Positions 1-12,249 of a DNA stretch of 64,000 nucleotides are shown here, piece by piece. Within the stretch, counting starts at the first letter, position 1. The number at the start of each line of letters is the position of its first letter. Position numbers and translations under genes: made by a program. Source of the DNA: Bombyx mori (taxonomy: Eukaryota > Arthropoda > Insecta > Lepidoptera > Bombycidae); NCBI RefSeq assembly GCF_030269925.1, contig NC_085112.1, positions 13,889,501 through 13,953,500 on the forward strand, read 5' to 3'. The notes under the pieces were generated by a model. It saw only the letters and a list, made by a program, of their open reading frames with translations, made no database searches and had not been told where the DNA came from.

Positions 1-810
1 CTGACGATTTTGAAATACGCTATTAAAATAAAGCCTCCATCATTAAGCGTTCAAGACTCTCGTTACTGTGCATTTGTATTTGGCAATGTTGGCAACGATG
101 ACGTCACAATACTTTAAGCACCTTGAACAGTTCGTTTCCCTGCTAGATCAGACGATGACGTGGCATATGCAGTACTTACGTATGTACAGTCACACATTGT
201 TCTTACGCTACGTCTGTGAAGAGTTTTGATGTGTGCCTGTGTACGTGTGTGTGTGTGTGTCGTTTCAAAAAAGCGGTCAACGTTTCAGTTAGTTCGGGGT
301 CAAAGCGGTCGAGCTGCCAGAGACCATACACCGATCTGATCCACCTTGAGACATGAGGTCAAAGCTCCGTAAAACAATAACTATCCCGTCTCTGAGCAAG
401 TATTTGAATATGTCGTATTGAAAAGTACCGCTCTGATACCAATAATTTGTCACTACTAGCACTGAAGATAGAAGTTAGGAAATCATGCAACTACGGACAG
501 ATGTTTGAGGAATAAGTAACAATGTGGTTTGAGGTTTTTATTCATTGTTTGTGGGCTCACGGCCAGCCTGCCGTAACGTGGTTACCCGAGCCCACAGACA
601 GCAACAATGTAAATGCCGTCATCAACCTTAAGACTTCTAAGTCCCAGTTTTATAGTATGACGGCTTCCCCACCCTTCAAAATGGACCTTATTACTGTTAC
701 ACGATAGAAAAAGGTAACGCCCTATCCCCAGAAGAAACTCTATACCCGTATCTCTTATCATACTGATTTATGCAGAACCGCCTTTCATATTCGATATGAT
801 ACCATCGATG
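1..810. other. intergenic stretch without a recognised gene
   Basis: No convincing coding region. A GT microsatellite lies at about 245-260. The 61-codon open frame at 522-707 has no recognisable domain. Confidence 0.6.
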
Positions 811-814
811 GTAA

Positions 815-1132
815 AATCGAGATGATGGTATCGCACCGCCCGGCACCGGAGTAGAGTTCATCCATACTACTTGTAGCCACTGCCGTAATCTACAGTGCGT
901 TTTCAGAGGTCTTTTTTGCCACTTACCATCCGGCTGTGGAATGAGCTCCCCTCCACGCTGTTTCCCGAGCGCTATGACATGTCCTTCTTCAAACGAGGCT
1001 TGTGGAGAGTATTAAGCGGAAGGTAGCGGCCTGGCTCTGCCTCTGGCATTGCTAAAGTCCATGGGCGACGGTAACCACTCACCATAAGGTGGGCTGTATG
1101 CTCGTCTGCTTACAAGGGCAATAAAACAAAAT
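815..1132 (+). mobile_element. 5'-truncated LINE, family A (3' end of RT ORF plus tail)
   Basis: It encodes a decayed version of the LINE C-terminus seen better at 52421-51845, including IRLWNELPS, FPERYDMSFFKRGLW and LSGR. It then passes into the family A tail (TAGCGGCCTGGCTCTGCC, CATGGGCGACGGTAACCACT) and ends in CAATAAAA. The ORF has a stop near position 840. Confidence 0.75.
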
Positions 1133-3318
1133 AAGAAATATTTTTAAAAAAACATGATTAAAAAAAAGTTGTTGTATTTCTTAACTATTTATTTACTATT
1201 GTCCCCAAAATGCAATTTACACGTGAAAATGAACTTTAATTGTCATTTGTTTACGAAACTAACCTCCTCTCCACCTCAAACAAAGGTCAAATGATTTCTA
1301 AGAATGAAAAAAAATTACAATTCAAAATTAGAATCGGACCAGATAATAGTAGCTACCCTATTTAACCTCAACAATGAGATCTTATTCACGGGAAATAAAG
1401 AACCAGAATTGTCACCGGTCACGTTAAGATTACTCTCACCTATCACAATTTCTCCCCTATTGTTCGGACGTCCATTAATAATTTTTTTTCTCCTTTATGC
1501 GCTGGCAACGGGTTTTTCTTGCAATATTCGAACAAAAGCAGAATGGATGAAAAGACACTTTTGATTCATACAATTTGGAGACTGGTTCGGTCGAGTGCAC
1601 TGAGAGCGAAAGCAAGCCAGCGAAACGGGGTAAGGTCTACAAAAAGGACAAAAAGTCTATGACTTTTACCCTTTGGCTAGTTTCAACTATCCGATTAAAC
1701 GCTCCTATTGTACTCATTGTCGTTTTATTACCTTTTAAATCGTCCCATTTCAACAACTTTGTCAAGCCGGCGGTCGTATGATAACAAAACCAAACAAATT
1801 ACGTTCAGGAATCGATTTTATCAAAGAAAACGATCTTAACGAATCGATTAAATAAAATTGGACGTATTGAAACAAGTTAACTACTATTTAATTGGAGCGT
1901 TCCGGCTCCGGAATCTTCGTTTCGAAATTCATTCATCGTTCACGAGGAACAAGAGCGACTCCCATGAGAGCTGGCCTTAGAAATAAAAGTTAATAAGTAC
2001 AAACATTCGTTTGAAAAGCTTATTCAGTACTGTGAGCGTAGTGCCCTAAGGAGAATCCAGTTGGTCGGCGGGTTAGCATGGGAACACTCGGGGGGTCAAC
2101 GCCATTCGTTTCGCGTACTTGTCCCGGGTGAGCAGTGCGTATTATTATTTCGATAGATGTTTTTATTTTAGGGTCTGAGATCCGGTCTGAGCGCCCCCTC
2201 GCCTCCTTGCGGCCGGCTGACGGCTGCTGCGGGTCGGTCCTGCTTTGACCGCTCATTCATTTGGTCACGTCAATATCTGTTATCGGCTTTTGATATTCTT
2301 ATTAGATTGCCATATTACATCTTGTATATGGTTTTAATGTTTTGATTATTGTATTCGAGACTTGTGTTTTTTCCAGTTATATCTTATTTACATACGAATA
2401 CCATTGAAGCATACTTAATTATATAATAAATGGGATCATTTAGATTTAAAAAAAAACATCAAAAGTAAAATAATCGATGCTATCGCTAAACGAGATCTCT
2501 TCCAGGCAACCTTGCGTCAATTACATTTATTACATATTTGAGTTTTAACTTTTTTCCAAGCGCTGCATTTGCAAAATGAAATTGCTAAACCGAAAAAAAA
2601 AGTTCTCGAATAAAATTTCTCACCAACGAAAATAATAAAGAAAACGAATTGAATAAAGCACAATGAGGAACGCGACCGTAACCCGACCGGTTCTCCCGAT
2701 CAATCTCAGCCATTGAGAACGCGAAAGCAGCAGCCGGTGCGAATTTCACACCAGTCTAGACTAGACTCCCGATGTTGCAATAACCTAGGCCCGCGCCTAG
2801 TACTGTGGGAACCGTATAACGGAACGTAGCTTGAATAGCATAGGGCTGTTCCATTGTGATGTAGTTTCTATGGACCGAGACACATTCAGTAAATTAAATT
2901 ACTCGTACAATGCTCAATAAACGATAAATGTACAGAGTAGGTTACGGAAAATAACCTACGGCTTCATTGTTGATCTGCATTACTAAACATAGACAAAACT
3001 TTATTTTATCTACGATCTTATTAGATTCGTTTTATTTATAGTCTGGTAAAGAAAAATCTAATTTATATTGTCCTGCCTTAGTAATGTTCGCGTGTACACG
3101 CAGAAAGGTTTCTAGCGAAAACCTAAGACGATTCCTGTAACATACAATACTATTCTCACCTTATTTTCAAACTTAACCTTCGAAATAATTCTGATTATGA
3201 CTATCCAAAGCCCTACTAGGCTTATTTGTTTGTAAAACTGAACGCTAAAAACACGGGCAGAAAAAATTAAAATGTTATGCTGTGCCGACTGTTAATTCTA
3301 CCTAATGAATTGACAAAG
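1133..3318. other. intergenic DNA, no gene recognised
   Basis: AT-rich sequence with short open frames (1304-1564, 1575-1781) that show no domain. A GC-richer patch at about 2030-2260 is open on the minus strand for 78 codons, with a Pro/Ser/Arg-rich translation that I cannot assign. It could be a decayed retroelement piece. Confidence 0.5.
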
Positions 3319-3323
3319 AGAAC

Positions 3324-4023
3324 TGTGCAGGACGAAACTGATTTTAAATAGTTTTATCGAACAAATAGAAATAATATAGTTAATAAGTAATTATGTAACA
3401 AAAACGTATAATCTTGAATTATTTAATATGCAATATGTTAGTGTATCAGATCAGAGAATGTGAATAGACCAATAGGAACAATTCGTGGAGCGCTTTCACT
3501 ACGGTAACATACAGATCAAGGGACCCCCGAAAGTGGCGCGTCGATAGCGTGTCGCGAGATGGGGTACTGAAATAAATATAAAAGGATGGCCATTTATAGG
3601 CAAAAACAGTTCTCAGCGGATCTCCGACATAGAAACATCATAGAAAGAAACAGTTCCCAGTGAATCTTCGACAAAGAACCATCAGCAAGATAGAAACAGT
3701 TCCCAGTGAATCTTCGACAAAGAACCATCAGCAAGATAGAAACAGTTCTCAGCAGATCATCAAGACAGAAACAGTTCTTAGAAGCTCTCCGACAAAGAAA
3801 CATCAGCAAGACAGAAACAGTTACCAGCAGTTCTCCAATAGTACAGTTATCAGAAAACCACCAGTGAATCAGCTACCAGTGAACCAGACTGTTATCTGTG
3901 AAACCTCGCTACAGAAGCCGAAACCCATCGAAAGAAACAGCCGTCTTCTACCAGCGCACAAACAGACAGCAAAAACCATTATTACACGACTCGGAAACAG
4001 CCATACAGACCGGGTCGTGTACA
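3324..4023 (+). repeat. 5' LTR of the BEL/Pao element
   Basis: 700 bp, TG...CA termini. A TATA box (TATAAAAGG) lies at 3577-3585, so transcription probably starts near 3605-3615. Downstream, from about 3603 to 3835, are about six imperfect tandem units of roughly 46 bp, each opening with AGAAACAGTT(C/A)(C/T)CAG and often ending CATCAGCAAGA. Frames open here on both strands are by-products of this repeat. Confidence 0.9.
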
Positions 4024-4028
4024 TTTCA

Positions 4029-4046
4029 TGGTCCATTCGAGCCGGA
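4029..4046 (+). promoter_or_regulatory. candidate primer binding site of the BEL/Pao element
   Basis: Five bases after the LTR comes TGGTCCATTCGAGCCGGA. It resembles the complement of an insect tRNA-Tyr 3' end with one extra base. A related copy (TTTCGAGCCGGGTAGAGGA) follows about 45 bp later. The tRNA match is from memory. Confidence 0.35.
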
Positions 4047-4115
4047 TAGAGGACACATTTCATTATTCTTTCGAGCCGGGTAGAGGATACGTTTTGAAAA
4101 AAGGAAACCGGAACA

Positions 4116-7100
4116 ATGCCGATAACGCGGTCAACAGGAAGAGGTCGGATCGAAACTAAACAATCGCCGCCCTCAGAAACCACAGCTACAACACAGAGCG
4201 TGTGGACAGAAACAGCCGCGAATACCGTCATGAGTCTGGTAGCCCCCACAACAGAATCATCGTGCGCAACAGCCAACATGGAAGCCACGACGAAAGTCGC
4301 AGAGAAACCTGGGAACTCAAAAACAGAGGCCGTCAAACAGTATATAGCCAAACAGAATGACGTGCCAACAAAACAGCGCGCCGGTACAGTCAAAACTGAC
4401 CGGTCGCGAAACAGAAAAGAACAGAAGATAGCCAAAGCTAGAGAAGAGCTCGCCCGCTTACAGGTGGAGTTAGCAGCCGCCCGATTGGCCACGCTCGAAG
4501 CTGGATCTGATGACGAAAACAGCGAATCAGAATACAGTAAGTCAGAACTCGACGAAAAAGTGGGCACGTGGTTGGAAACCCAACCCACAAAAACGGAAAA
4601 TCACGACCGACATAAGGAAACACCGGCGGGAGCCTGCGACAAACAAGACTTCTCAGATCTAACCGCAGCAATAACACTCGCCGTCAAAGCCGCCCGCGAA
4701 CCAAGATACACAGAATTGCCATTATTTAATGGAAATCACCAAGACTGGCTATCCTTTCGTGCAGCCTATCACGAGACGATGAATTCATTTACAAAAACAG
4801 AAAATATAAATAGACTCAGAAGGAACCTGAAAGGAAGGGCAAAGGAAGCCGTTGACGGATTACTTATAACGAACGCTGATCCGTCCGACGTCATAAGAAG
4901 TCTAGAAGCGCGATTCGGAAGACCGGAAACGATAGCCATAACGGAGTTAGACACGCTTCGAGCTCTGCCACGACTAACAGAAACACCAAGAGACATATGT
5001 ATATTCTCCAGTAAGGTAACCAACGCCGTAGCTACGCTTCGTGCATTAAAGTGCACACATTACTTATATAATCCGGAAACTACCAAAACAATATTAGAAA
5101 AACTCACACCGACACTACGTTACCGATACTACGACTTCACCGCGGTACAACCGAAGGAGGATCCGGATCTAATTAAATTTGAAAAATTCATGAAAAGAGA
5201 AGCCGAACTGTGCAGCCCTTATGCACAGCCTGAACAGGCGGGGCACTACTCGCAGCCCGCACAACATAACAGACGCGCACAGAGCGTTCACATAGTCAGT
5301 GAGAAGCCATCACGAGCTAAATGTCCGGTATGTAGCAACACCGAACACACCACAACAGACTGCTACATATTCAAGAAGGCAGACTCAAACACAAGATGGG
5401 ACATCGCTAAGAATAAACACCTGTGTTTCCGATGTCTCAAGTATAGAAATAAAACCCACAACTGTAGACCGAAGACTTGTGGCATCAATGATTGCAAATA
5501 TACTCACAACAAGATGCTACACTTCGACAGAAAAATTGAAAAAACAGACAACAGTGACAAGGAAACAACAGAGAACATTAATTCCGCTTGGACCGGAAAA
5601 CAGAAACAGTCCTATTTGAAAATAATCCCAGTCCAAGTAGAAGGACCAATAAGCACGGTTGATACATACGCGCTGCTCGACGATGGATCAACGGTGACAC
5701 TGATAGACGAAATCATCTGCAAGAAGACTGGAATAACAGGACCAATCGATCCGTTACACATACAGGCGATTAACAACATAAAATCAACGGAAACAAGATC
5801 CAGAAGAGTCAACCTCACGCTCAGAGGCCTCAATAGTCGAAAAGAAATAATACAAGCGAGAACAGTTAACGACCTACAAGTAACAGTACAAAAAATACCA
5901 AAGGAACAGATAGATGAGTATTCGCACCTACGAGATATCAGTGACATCATCACGTACGAGAACGCGAAACCTGGAATCCTGATTGGCCAAGACAACTGGC
6001 ACATGTTACTAACTTCAAAAGTTAGACGAGGCAACAGGAATCAGCCAATAGCGTCACTGACACCTCTAGGCTGGGTACTGCATGGAGGTCGCACTCGTAC
6101 CCTAGACCACCACATAAACTACATAAATCATGTTAGCGAAACCCAGGAAGATGATAAAATAGAAAATCTGGTAAAACAGTATTTCGCTATGGATGCGCTA
6201 TGCATCACACCAAGAAGACCAAAAACAGACCCAGAGGAACAAGCGCTTCGCATCCTCAACAGCAATACAGTCCACACAACAGATGGAAGATACGAAACTG
6301 CTCTGCTCTGGGAAACAGATAATGTCAGTCTACCAGACAACTACAATAACTCGTTAAAGCGACTGATAAATATAGAAAACAAACTCGATCGTAATCCGGA
6401 ACTGAAACAGAAACACACAGAACAGATGGAAGCACTCGTCGCGAAAGGCTACGCCGAGCCCGCTCCGAAAACAAAAACAGAGAACAGAACGTGGTATCTA
6501 CCTCACTTCGCCGTCGTGAACACTCTGAAGCCGGAAAAACTCCGAGTCGTCCACGACACCGCCGCCAGAACAAGAGGAGTAGCTTTAAATGATATGCTGC
6601 TTAAGGGACCGGTCCTACTCCAATCACTACCAGGAGTGATAATGAGATTCAGACAGCATAATATAACAGTAACAGCAGACATCAAAGAGATGTTAATACA
6701 AGTAAAGTTGAGACATGAAGACAGAGACGCGCTCCGCTATCTCTGGCGCAAAGATCGCCGAGATGACAAGCCCCTAGAAGAATACAGAATGACCTCGTTG
6801 ATCTTCGGTGCGTCAAGTTCTCCTTCCACAGCAATATATGTAAAGAACTTGACCGCCCAGAAACAAGAAGCCACGCACCCGGAGGCGGCAGTCGCAGTAC
6901 AGAACAGACACTACGTAGACGACTACTTGGATAACTTCAAAACTTTAAAAGATGCAGTGCACATAACAACAGACTTTCGTCGAAAACACAAAAAAAAGCC
7001 GACCTCGAAGACCTTCTGGACCGACAGTAAGATAGTGTTGAGATGGACAAGAATGGGATCACGCTCGTACAAACCATACGTCGCCCAACGCCTGACAGCT

Positions 7101-7586
7101 ATAGAAGACAGTTCAACAGTAAACGGGAGGCGATGGTTACCCACGAAGCACAATACAGCCGACGACGTGACTCGAGACGTCCCAATGTCGTACCAAAATG
7201 AACATAGATGGTTCAGAGGGCCAGATTTCTTACGCCAACGAGAGGACTCCTGGCCGACGGAGTCGGCGTCAGAAACTACAGAACCGATGGGTGAAGTAAA
7301 TATAGCAGCTTCAGCACCGGCGGGAGCTTCATGGCCGAAGCTTCGCCGTGAAAAATGGGAATGCCTGCCACGAAACACGCGCATGCGAGGGAGAAGTGAT
7401 AGCAACGTATCCAAGTCCGGACAACGTGAGGCACATCGTAGACATCAATACCAAGGATGGAGTTCTACGGAGACCAGTAAGAAAACTACTGATCCTGCCC
7501 ATCGAAGAAGACCATCCTGCACCGAGAAGAATGCGACGGACTCGCACGGCGGGAGTAATGTGCAGGACGAAACTGATTTTAAATAG
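4116..7586 (+). pseudogene. BEL/Pao gag-pol, continuous 1156-codon frame but lacking key pol domains
   Basis: A long open frame reads from ATG 4116 into the 3' LTR. In order it shows a charged N-terminus with a helical stretch (about 105-130), a DUF1759-type Gag region (about 195-375, opening LPLFNGNHQDWLSF), and zinc knuckles from about residue 401 (CPVC...H...C and CFRC). A DUF1758-like retropepsin follows with the active-site motif LLDDGSTV at about 520-527, then an RT with YVDD at about 933-936. After the RT the frame jumps to a remnant near the end of RNase H (FWTDSKIVLRW) and then to the extreme C-terminal integrase region. That last part (GVLRRPVRKL, about 7470-7500) is in a different frame. 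The RNase H core and the integrase catalytic core are absent. It is therefore probably not autonomous, although Gag, protease and RT look intact. Confidence 0.85.
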
Positions 7587-8258
7587 TTTTATCGAACAAA
7601 TAGAAATAATATAGTTAATAAGTAATTATGTAACAAAAACGTATAATCTTGAATTATTTAATATGCAATATGTTAGTGTATCAGATCAGAGAATGTGAAT
7701 AGACCAATAGGAACAATTCGTGGAGCGCTTTCACTACGGTAACATACAGATCAAGGGACCCCCGAAAGTGGCGCGTCGATAGCGTGTCGCGAGATGGGGT
7801 ACTGAAATAAATATAAAAGGATGGCCATTTATAGGCAAAAACAGTTCTCAGCGGATCTCCGACATAGAAACATCATAGAAAGAAACAGTTCCCAGTGAAT
7901 CTTCGACAAAGAACCATCAGCAAGATAGAAACAGTTCCCAGTGAATCTTCGACAAAGAACCATCAGCAAGATAGAAACAGTTCTCAGCAGATCATCAAGA
8001 CAGAAACAGTTCTTAGAAGCTCTCCGACAAAGAAACATCAGCAAGACAGAAACAGTTACCAGCAGTTCTCCAATAGTACAGTTATCAGAAAACCACCAGT
8101 GAATCAGCTACCAGTGAACCAGACTGTTATCTGTGAAACCTCGCTACAGAAGCCGAAACCCATCGAAAGAAACAGCCGTCTTCTACCAGCGCACAAACAG
8201 ACAGCAGAAAATATTATTACACGACTCGGAAACAGCCATACAGACCGGGTCGTGTACA
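7559..8258 (+). repeat. 3' LTR of the BEL/Pao element
   Basis: Same 700-bp length as the 5' LTR and nearly identical, including the TATA box and tandem units. It ends TGTACA before the AGAAC target copy. Confidence 0.9.
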
Positions 8259-8263
8259 AGAAC

Positions 8264-9029
8264 TAATATGATTCTTTTCTAATTAGGTAAATAATTTCTT
8301 GATTATAGGTACACATGGCAGTATAAATTTATTTGATTACAAAACCCTTTGCTTTAGCGACGCGGATGGTAAACAAAAACGGAAAAATATAACAGATTAA
8401 AAAAACACAATTCATCAACACATCAAGTAGTTTAAAAAAAACGACAAATAAACGACATCAAATATAAACATACACAGAAATTCTTAGTATATTTTTTTTA
8501 AGTTTTCACGAATCACACACCTAGACGATTTTGCGTTTTATTTTACGAAAATTTAAAACTATTATGCCTACATAGATAATACACATAAATTAGTTATGCC
8601 TTTTCGCATCGTTGAACAATGTAAAATTAGTAAAATACAATCTCTATTGGAGCGTAAAGTTAAATCGTAGATCAACATTGGGCTACATAATGTTTAGGGG
8701 CGTATTCTAGGAATGGCGCGAAAACGCCCATGCGTGGGGTGACCCAGTGAAATCTATGTAAGGGTAGAAAAAAAAATCCGTATATTATTAACATTGGGGA
8801 GTTTTTTACGTTTAGGGTTGTGTATTTTTTTTTATTGATATGGCGGGTGTGACATTATATTGGTATCTATTTTAGTGACGTTATGGGTGAGTCGTTTAGG
8901 GCGTTTACTCGTGTCGAATGATGCGATTTGAGTAGATTCTTTGTCGAGTTTGCCGGGCTCGCAATCCTGTCATCAGATAACAATATTTGTTAGCAAAAAT
9001 TATTATAATTATTTTAAATTAAAAATATT
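8264..9029. other. intergenic AT-rich DNA
   Basis: Nothing recognisable as a gene or as a repeat shared within this window. Confidence 0.5.
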
Positions 9030-9267
9030 ACTGGTGGTAGGACCTCTTCTGAGTCCGCGCGGATAGGTACCACCGCCCTGCCTATTTCTGCGCGTGAAGC
9101 AGTAATGCGTTTCGGTTTGAAGGGTGGGGCAGCCGTTGTAACTATACTTGAGACCTTAGAACTTATATCTCAAGGTGGGTGGCGCATTTGCGTTGTAAAT
9201 ATCTATGGGCTCCAGTAACCATTTAACACCAGGTGGACTGTGAGCTCGTCCTCTAAGCAAAAAAAGG
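9030..9267 (+). repeat. family B short interspersed repeat (Bm1-like SINE)
   Basis: Near full-length copy running from ACTGGTGGTAGGACC through GGTACCACC, AAGCAGTAATGCGTTTCGG and CTCAAGGTGGGTGGCGCAT to CTAAGCAAAAAAA. The name Bm1 is from memory. Confidence 0.8.
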
Positions 9268-9449
9268 GTGCGCGTACTTATGTACGCGCGTAAGAAGTTA
9301 TATTTTATTTTTATTAAATTTATTTCTTTTTTTAAATATTAAATAATTAATAATAAATATTTAACGTTAATAATTTAATATTTAGTATGAATTATATTAA
9401 ATAATAATTTTGTCATTTATATTACTAAAAAATGAATGCTAATAACACT

Positions 9450-9645
9450 TTTTTTACGAGTGTACATGCGCGAAAGTTCACCTGCGGCTATATTCAGACT
9501 CGCCAAGTTACGTCGGTCGTATTGTAATGAGCGATTTAGTGGGCAACTTCATTCTGTTAATTTTGTGTCACGGTGCGCGCGCATCGTAAAATTTCACTCT
9601 CATAAACTTTTCATAACGCGCCTAAAGAAGTACAACTTCAACAAA
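9450..9645 (+). repeat. family F repeat fragment
   Basis: Its end (ACGCGCCTAAAGAAGT) matches the end of the repeat at 43861-44175. The rest is diverged. Confidence 0.4.
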
Positions 9646-9677
9646 AAAAATTACAGATTAGATGGAAGATTCTACAA

Positions 9678-9780
9678 TAGGCAGCGGCTTGGCTGTACCC
9701 CTGGCATTGCCGATGTCCATGACCAACGTTGACCACTAACCACCAGCTGAGCCCTTTTGCTCGTCGACATACACGGCAAG
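9678..9780 (+). repeat. family A tail, diverged
   Basis: TAGGCAGCGGCTTGGCTG, GGCATTGC and a decayed GCTCGTC segment identify an old copy of the family A LINE tail. Confidence 0.6.
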
Positions 9781-10297
9781 TGAGAAGTAAAGTAATTTTG
9801 CAAAAATCTGAATCGCGCTAATGTCAATTCGAGATAATTTTACAAATTCCGATCAAAAAATAAACTTTAGGAATGTCGGTCTACAGCATACTGTCACTCA
9901 ATGGAAAAATTTTCCTTTATAGTCTCTACTATATCGTAGCCATTTATGAAACCGTGAAACGAATAATAAGATACCTTAATACACAAGTACAAAGCGATCA
10001 TATTTAATTGACTTATTAATTTAATTTCTACATATTATTACTTGTCATTTTAACAAATTCTTGTTTTATGAAGTCTCGTTTGCAAAGCGAAGCAAACTCA
10101 CGTACGCCGCCCTCGCACGAGGCTGTGACTCCGTGCGTCAGTTAATTTTAAAATCTGTTCTCTTTGTGCATTCGTGTATAATCTATGTTAAGTACGTGAT
10201 TAAATGTCATATCGAACGAAGTCAACGGAACGCAGGAGTGCACCGCTTATAATCTATAGTCACACATACAAAACCCTTTAAATGTGTGATATTAAAT

Positions 10298-10786
10298 TGG
10301 TAAGATAGTCTTTTTTTTAGGATTGAAGGATTACTGGTGGCTTGGAGGCCTTTCCAGTTTCTCCAGGATAGGTGGGCGAGCAAAGGCTCAGCCAGGAGGG
10401 GTGGGATTTGCTAACAGCTGCCCGAGCGCCTCCGAAGGAGACCTCACAACTCAAGAGCAGCTGCTTCGCGAATAAATCTACTATTGGATCGGAATCGCGA
10501 CCCTCTGAGAAGATCCGGCGAGAAACCCAGCGAGCTGATTCATGGGTTAGGTTGACGTCGGCACGTCGAACTCTTTGTCAAGTTCGACGAGTACGGCTAC
10601 CGGGGTCCCTAAGCCTGCTCCTAGTGTTAGAGCTGACGGCGTCTAATGCAAAGGTTATTGGATCTGATGGATCCGTAAGGACGTGTACTAGGGCGTCGAC
10701 GGTGACTGGCTCCTGTGTGATCAGGATTTGGGGAGTAGTCAGCGGCGGCAACGATAAGGCGATTATCATGACGTGGTAAGATAGTC
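10298..10786 (-). mobile_element. 5'-truncated Jockey-like LINE (family C1) with 13-bp target duplication
   Basis: On the minus strand this is the 3' end of the LINE at 19387-21968: the ORF end (NRLIVAAADYSPNPDH), 3' UTR and poly-A. Its flanks carry the duplicated target TGGTAAGATAGTC at 10298-10310 and 10774-10786, so the insertion is about 463 bp. Confidence 0.88.
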
Positions 10787-11080
10787 CTAAATCTCTTCCG
10801 AAAAGACAATCAAGGAGTACCATATACTACGTACCACGTAGCCTCCAACTCCTAGCAAAACTTAAAATCTTATCCAGCCAATATATATTATGACGTGAGA
10901 TTTGATATCGAGACTAGGTACGCGAGCTTGTTTCAAATAACGCTTTTAAAAGGATTTGTATACAACACTAGGATGCTATGTGTTTTTTTTTCTAGAAACT
11001 AATGCAAACATTGTAAGACCGAGGTTCATTAAAAACGAATGCTTTGTTTATTTTAATAATCAGTTAAATCAGTACCAAAA

Positions 11081-11194
11081 TCAGTGTGCTTAGTGCGAAT
11101 TTTTATTTTTATTTTTAACACTACAATTTGGAGTTAAATTTTACCCGATCCAGAAGTCGAGAAGAAAAAACACGCTCTAAGCACATTGTAAGTT
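11081..11194. repeat. MITE with terminal inverted repeats (diverged copy)
   Basis: TCAGTGTGCTTAGTGCGAAT at the left pairs imperfectly with CACGCTCTAAGCACATTG at the right. It is the same family as 22677-22808. Confidence 0.55.
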
Positions 11195-12125
11195 AAGTAA
11201 GTGCGTAAGTTTTGCCCAAACTTGCAGACTTTTTTTAAGTTAGGTATTAACTTGTGACCATAAAACAGGACGGACAAGGGCAGGTAAAGAGCCAGGCTAA
11301 GCTAAGCAGCGAAACTGTCTGAGGCAGTCCTTCCGGAGTCCTAAAATTCTTGTCTACTATAGAATGTTCATCTAAATTTTTATTTAAGACAAGTATACGC
11401 GTAAAAATTCCGTGTTCAATGCGCTGATGCACAGTTTTAGGTGCAGCTGACCAAAAAACAGTGATCAGACTGTTGTATGCAAATTTCACGGACTGGTACT
11501 TTTCAGTTTTAAATGCATAACATAAATCGTTATCGGGGAGAGGTCACAGTTAGCAGCGTCTTGACAATGACTACGGCATTGTCCAATGACAGGCATTGTC
11601 TCAGGTACATTTTGTTTTCTTCTCAGTCGTATGTACTCTTGGCAGAGTGGTCGTGATCATCATTTCGGGTGGTTGTGCGCTTCAACACACGTAGCTATTC
11701 TCTCTTTCTTGTGCACCGTGACCGTTTAGAGCTAACTTTATTTGGTCGGTCCATCGTAACGGTGATCCACCGCCCGGTCTTGTACCCTCTATCATGCCCT
11801 GCACCACAAGTCGCTAAACCGAGTTGTTACCCCTTCGCGATAAATGCCCGCAGAAAATGAAAATGCGACCCTGAACGATGGAGGATAGACGCTGATTGAT
11901 GCCGAGTTCTTTTTGTATTTGTAATCTGGCAATAAAGATGATGTTCGCTTACTCATCGTTTTTTTTGCCAATTGTCGTTGAAGCTTAATTGGCATTTAAT
12001 AAGTAACCGGTATAATCGAGTGGTCTAGTCACACACGGTCAACTGGTGCCGAACTAGGTTTCACAGTACTGTAAGAACCAAAGACTTTTAGACATATTAA
12101 ATACATTTTTTGAAAATAACGACAA
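11195..12125. other. intergenic DNA, nothing recognised
   Basis: Short open frames at 11247-11489 and 11669-11860 show no domain or splice context. Confidence 0.45.
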
Positions 12126-12247
12126 TGGAAAGGTTTTCTACAAGGCTGATACTGCTCGGTAGACCGACGGTGCGAATGTTGTAAGAGTGGGAAGATTTTC
12201 TACCGAAAGCGTCATATTGTTCGGTAGATCGACGGTGCAAATGTTGT
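12126..12247. repeat. two-unit tandem duplication, about 60 bp
   Basis: GGTTTTCTAC...CTCGGTAGACCGACGGTG and GATTTTCTAC...TTCGGTAGATCGACGGTG repeat in the same order, each closing with (C/A)AATGTTGT. Confidence 0.65.
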
Positions 12248-12249
12248 TG

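Larger units (their letters stand above)
3319..8263 (+). mobile_element. BEL/Pao LTR retrotransposon, internally deleted, with 5-bp target duplication
   Basis: Two 700-bp direct LTRs (3324-4023 and 7559-8258, offset 4235) begin TGTGCAGG and end TGTACA. They are flanked by the duplicated target AGAAC (3319-3323 and 8259-8263). By eye the LTRs differ at three bases only (3972/8207, 3976/8211, 3977/8212), all within 6 bp. The internal region (about 3.5 kb) is short for BEL/Pao. Gag, protease and RT are recognisable, but most of RNase H and the integrase core are missing. A plus-strand-priming purine stretch (GGCGGGAGTAA) ends at 7558. Confidence 0.92.

Noticed and set aside
1304..1781. Two adjacent open frames with a hydrophobic segment
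   Set aside because: No recognisable domain, no splice context, composition like the surrounding AT-rich DNA.
2020..2256. 78-codon GC-rich minus-strand frame
   Set aside because: Low-complexity Ser/Pro/Arg translation with no family match that I recognise; mentioned only as part of the intergenic stretch.
3603..3835. Regularly spaced repeats that could suggest a CRISPR-like array
   Set aside because: Units are contiguous, imperfect, without unique spacers, and lie inside both LTR copies of a retrotransposon.
3594..4588. Long minus-strand open frames across the BEL/Pao LTR and gag (3594-3809, 3869-4588)
   Set aside because: They mirror the LTR tandem units and the Gag frame on the other strand; no domain, and the Gag frame explains the sequence.
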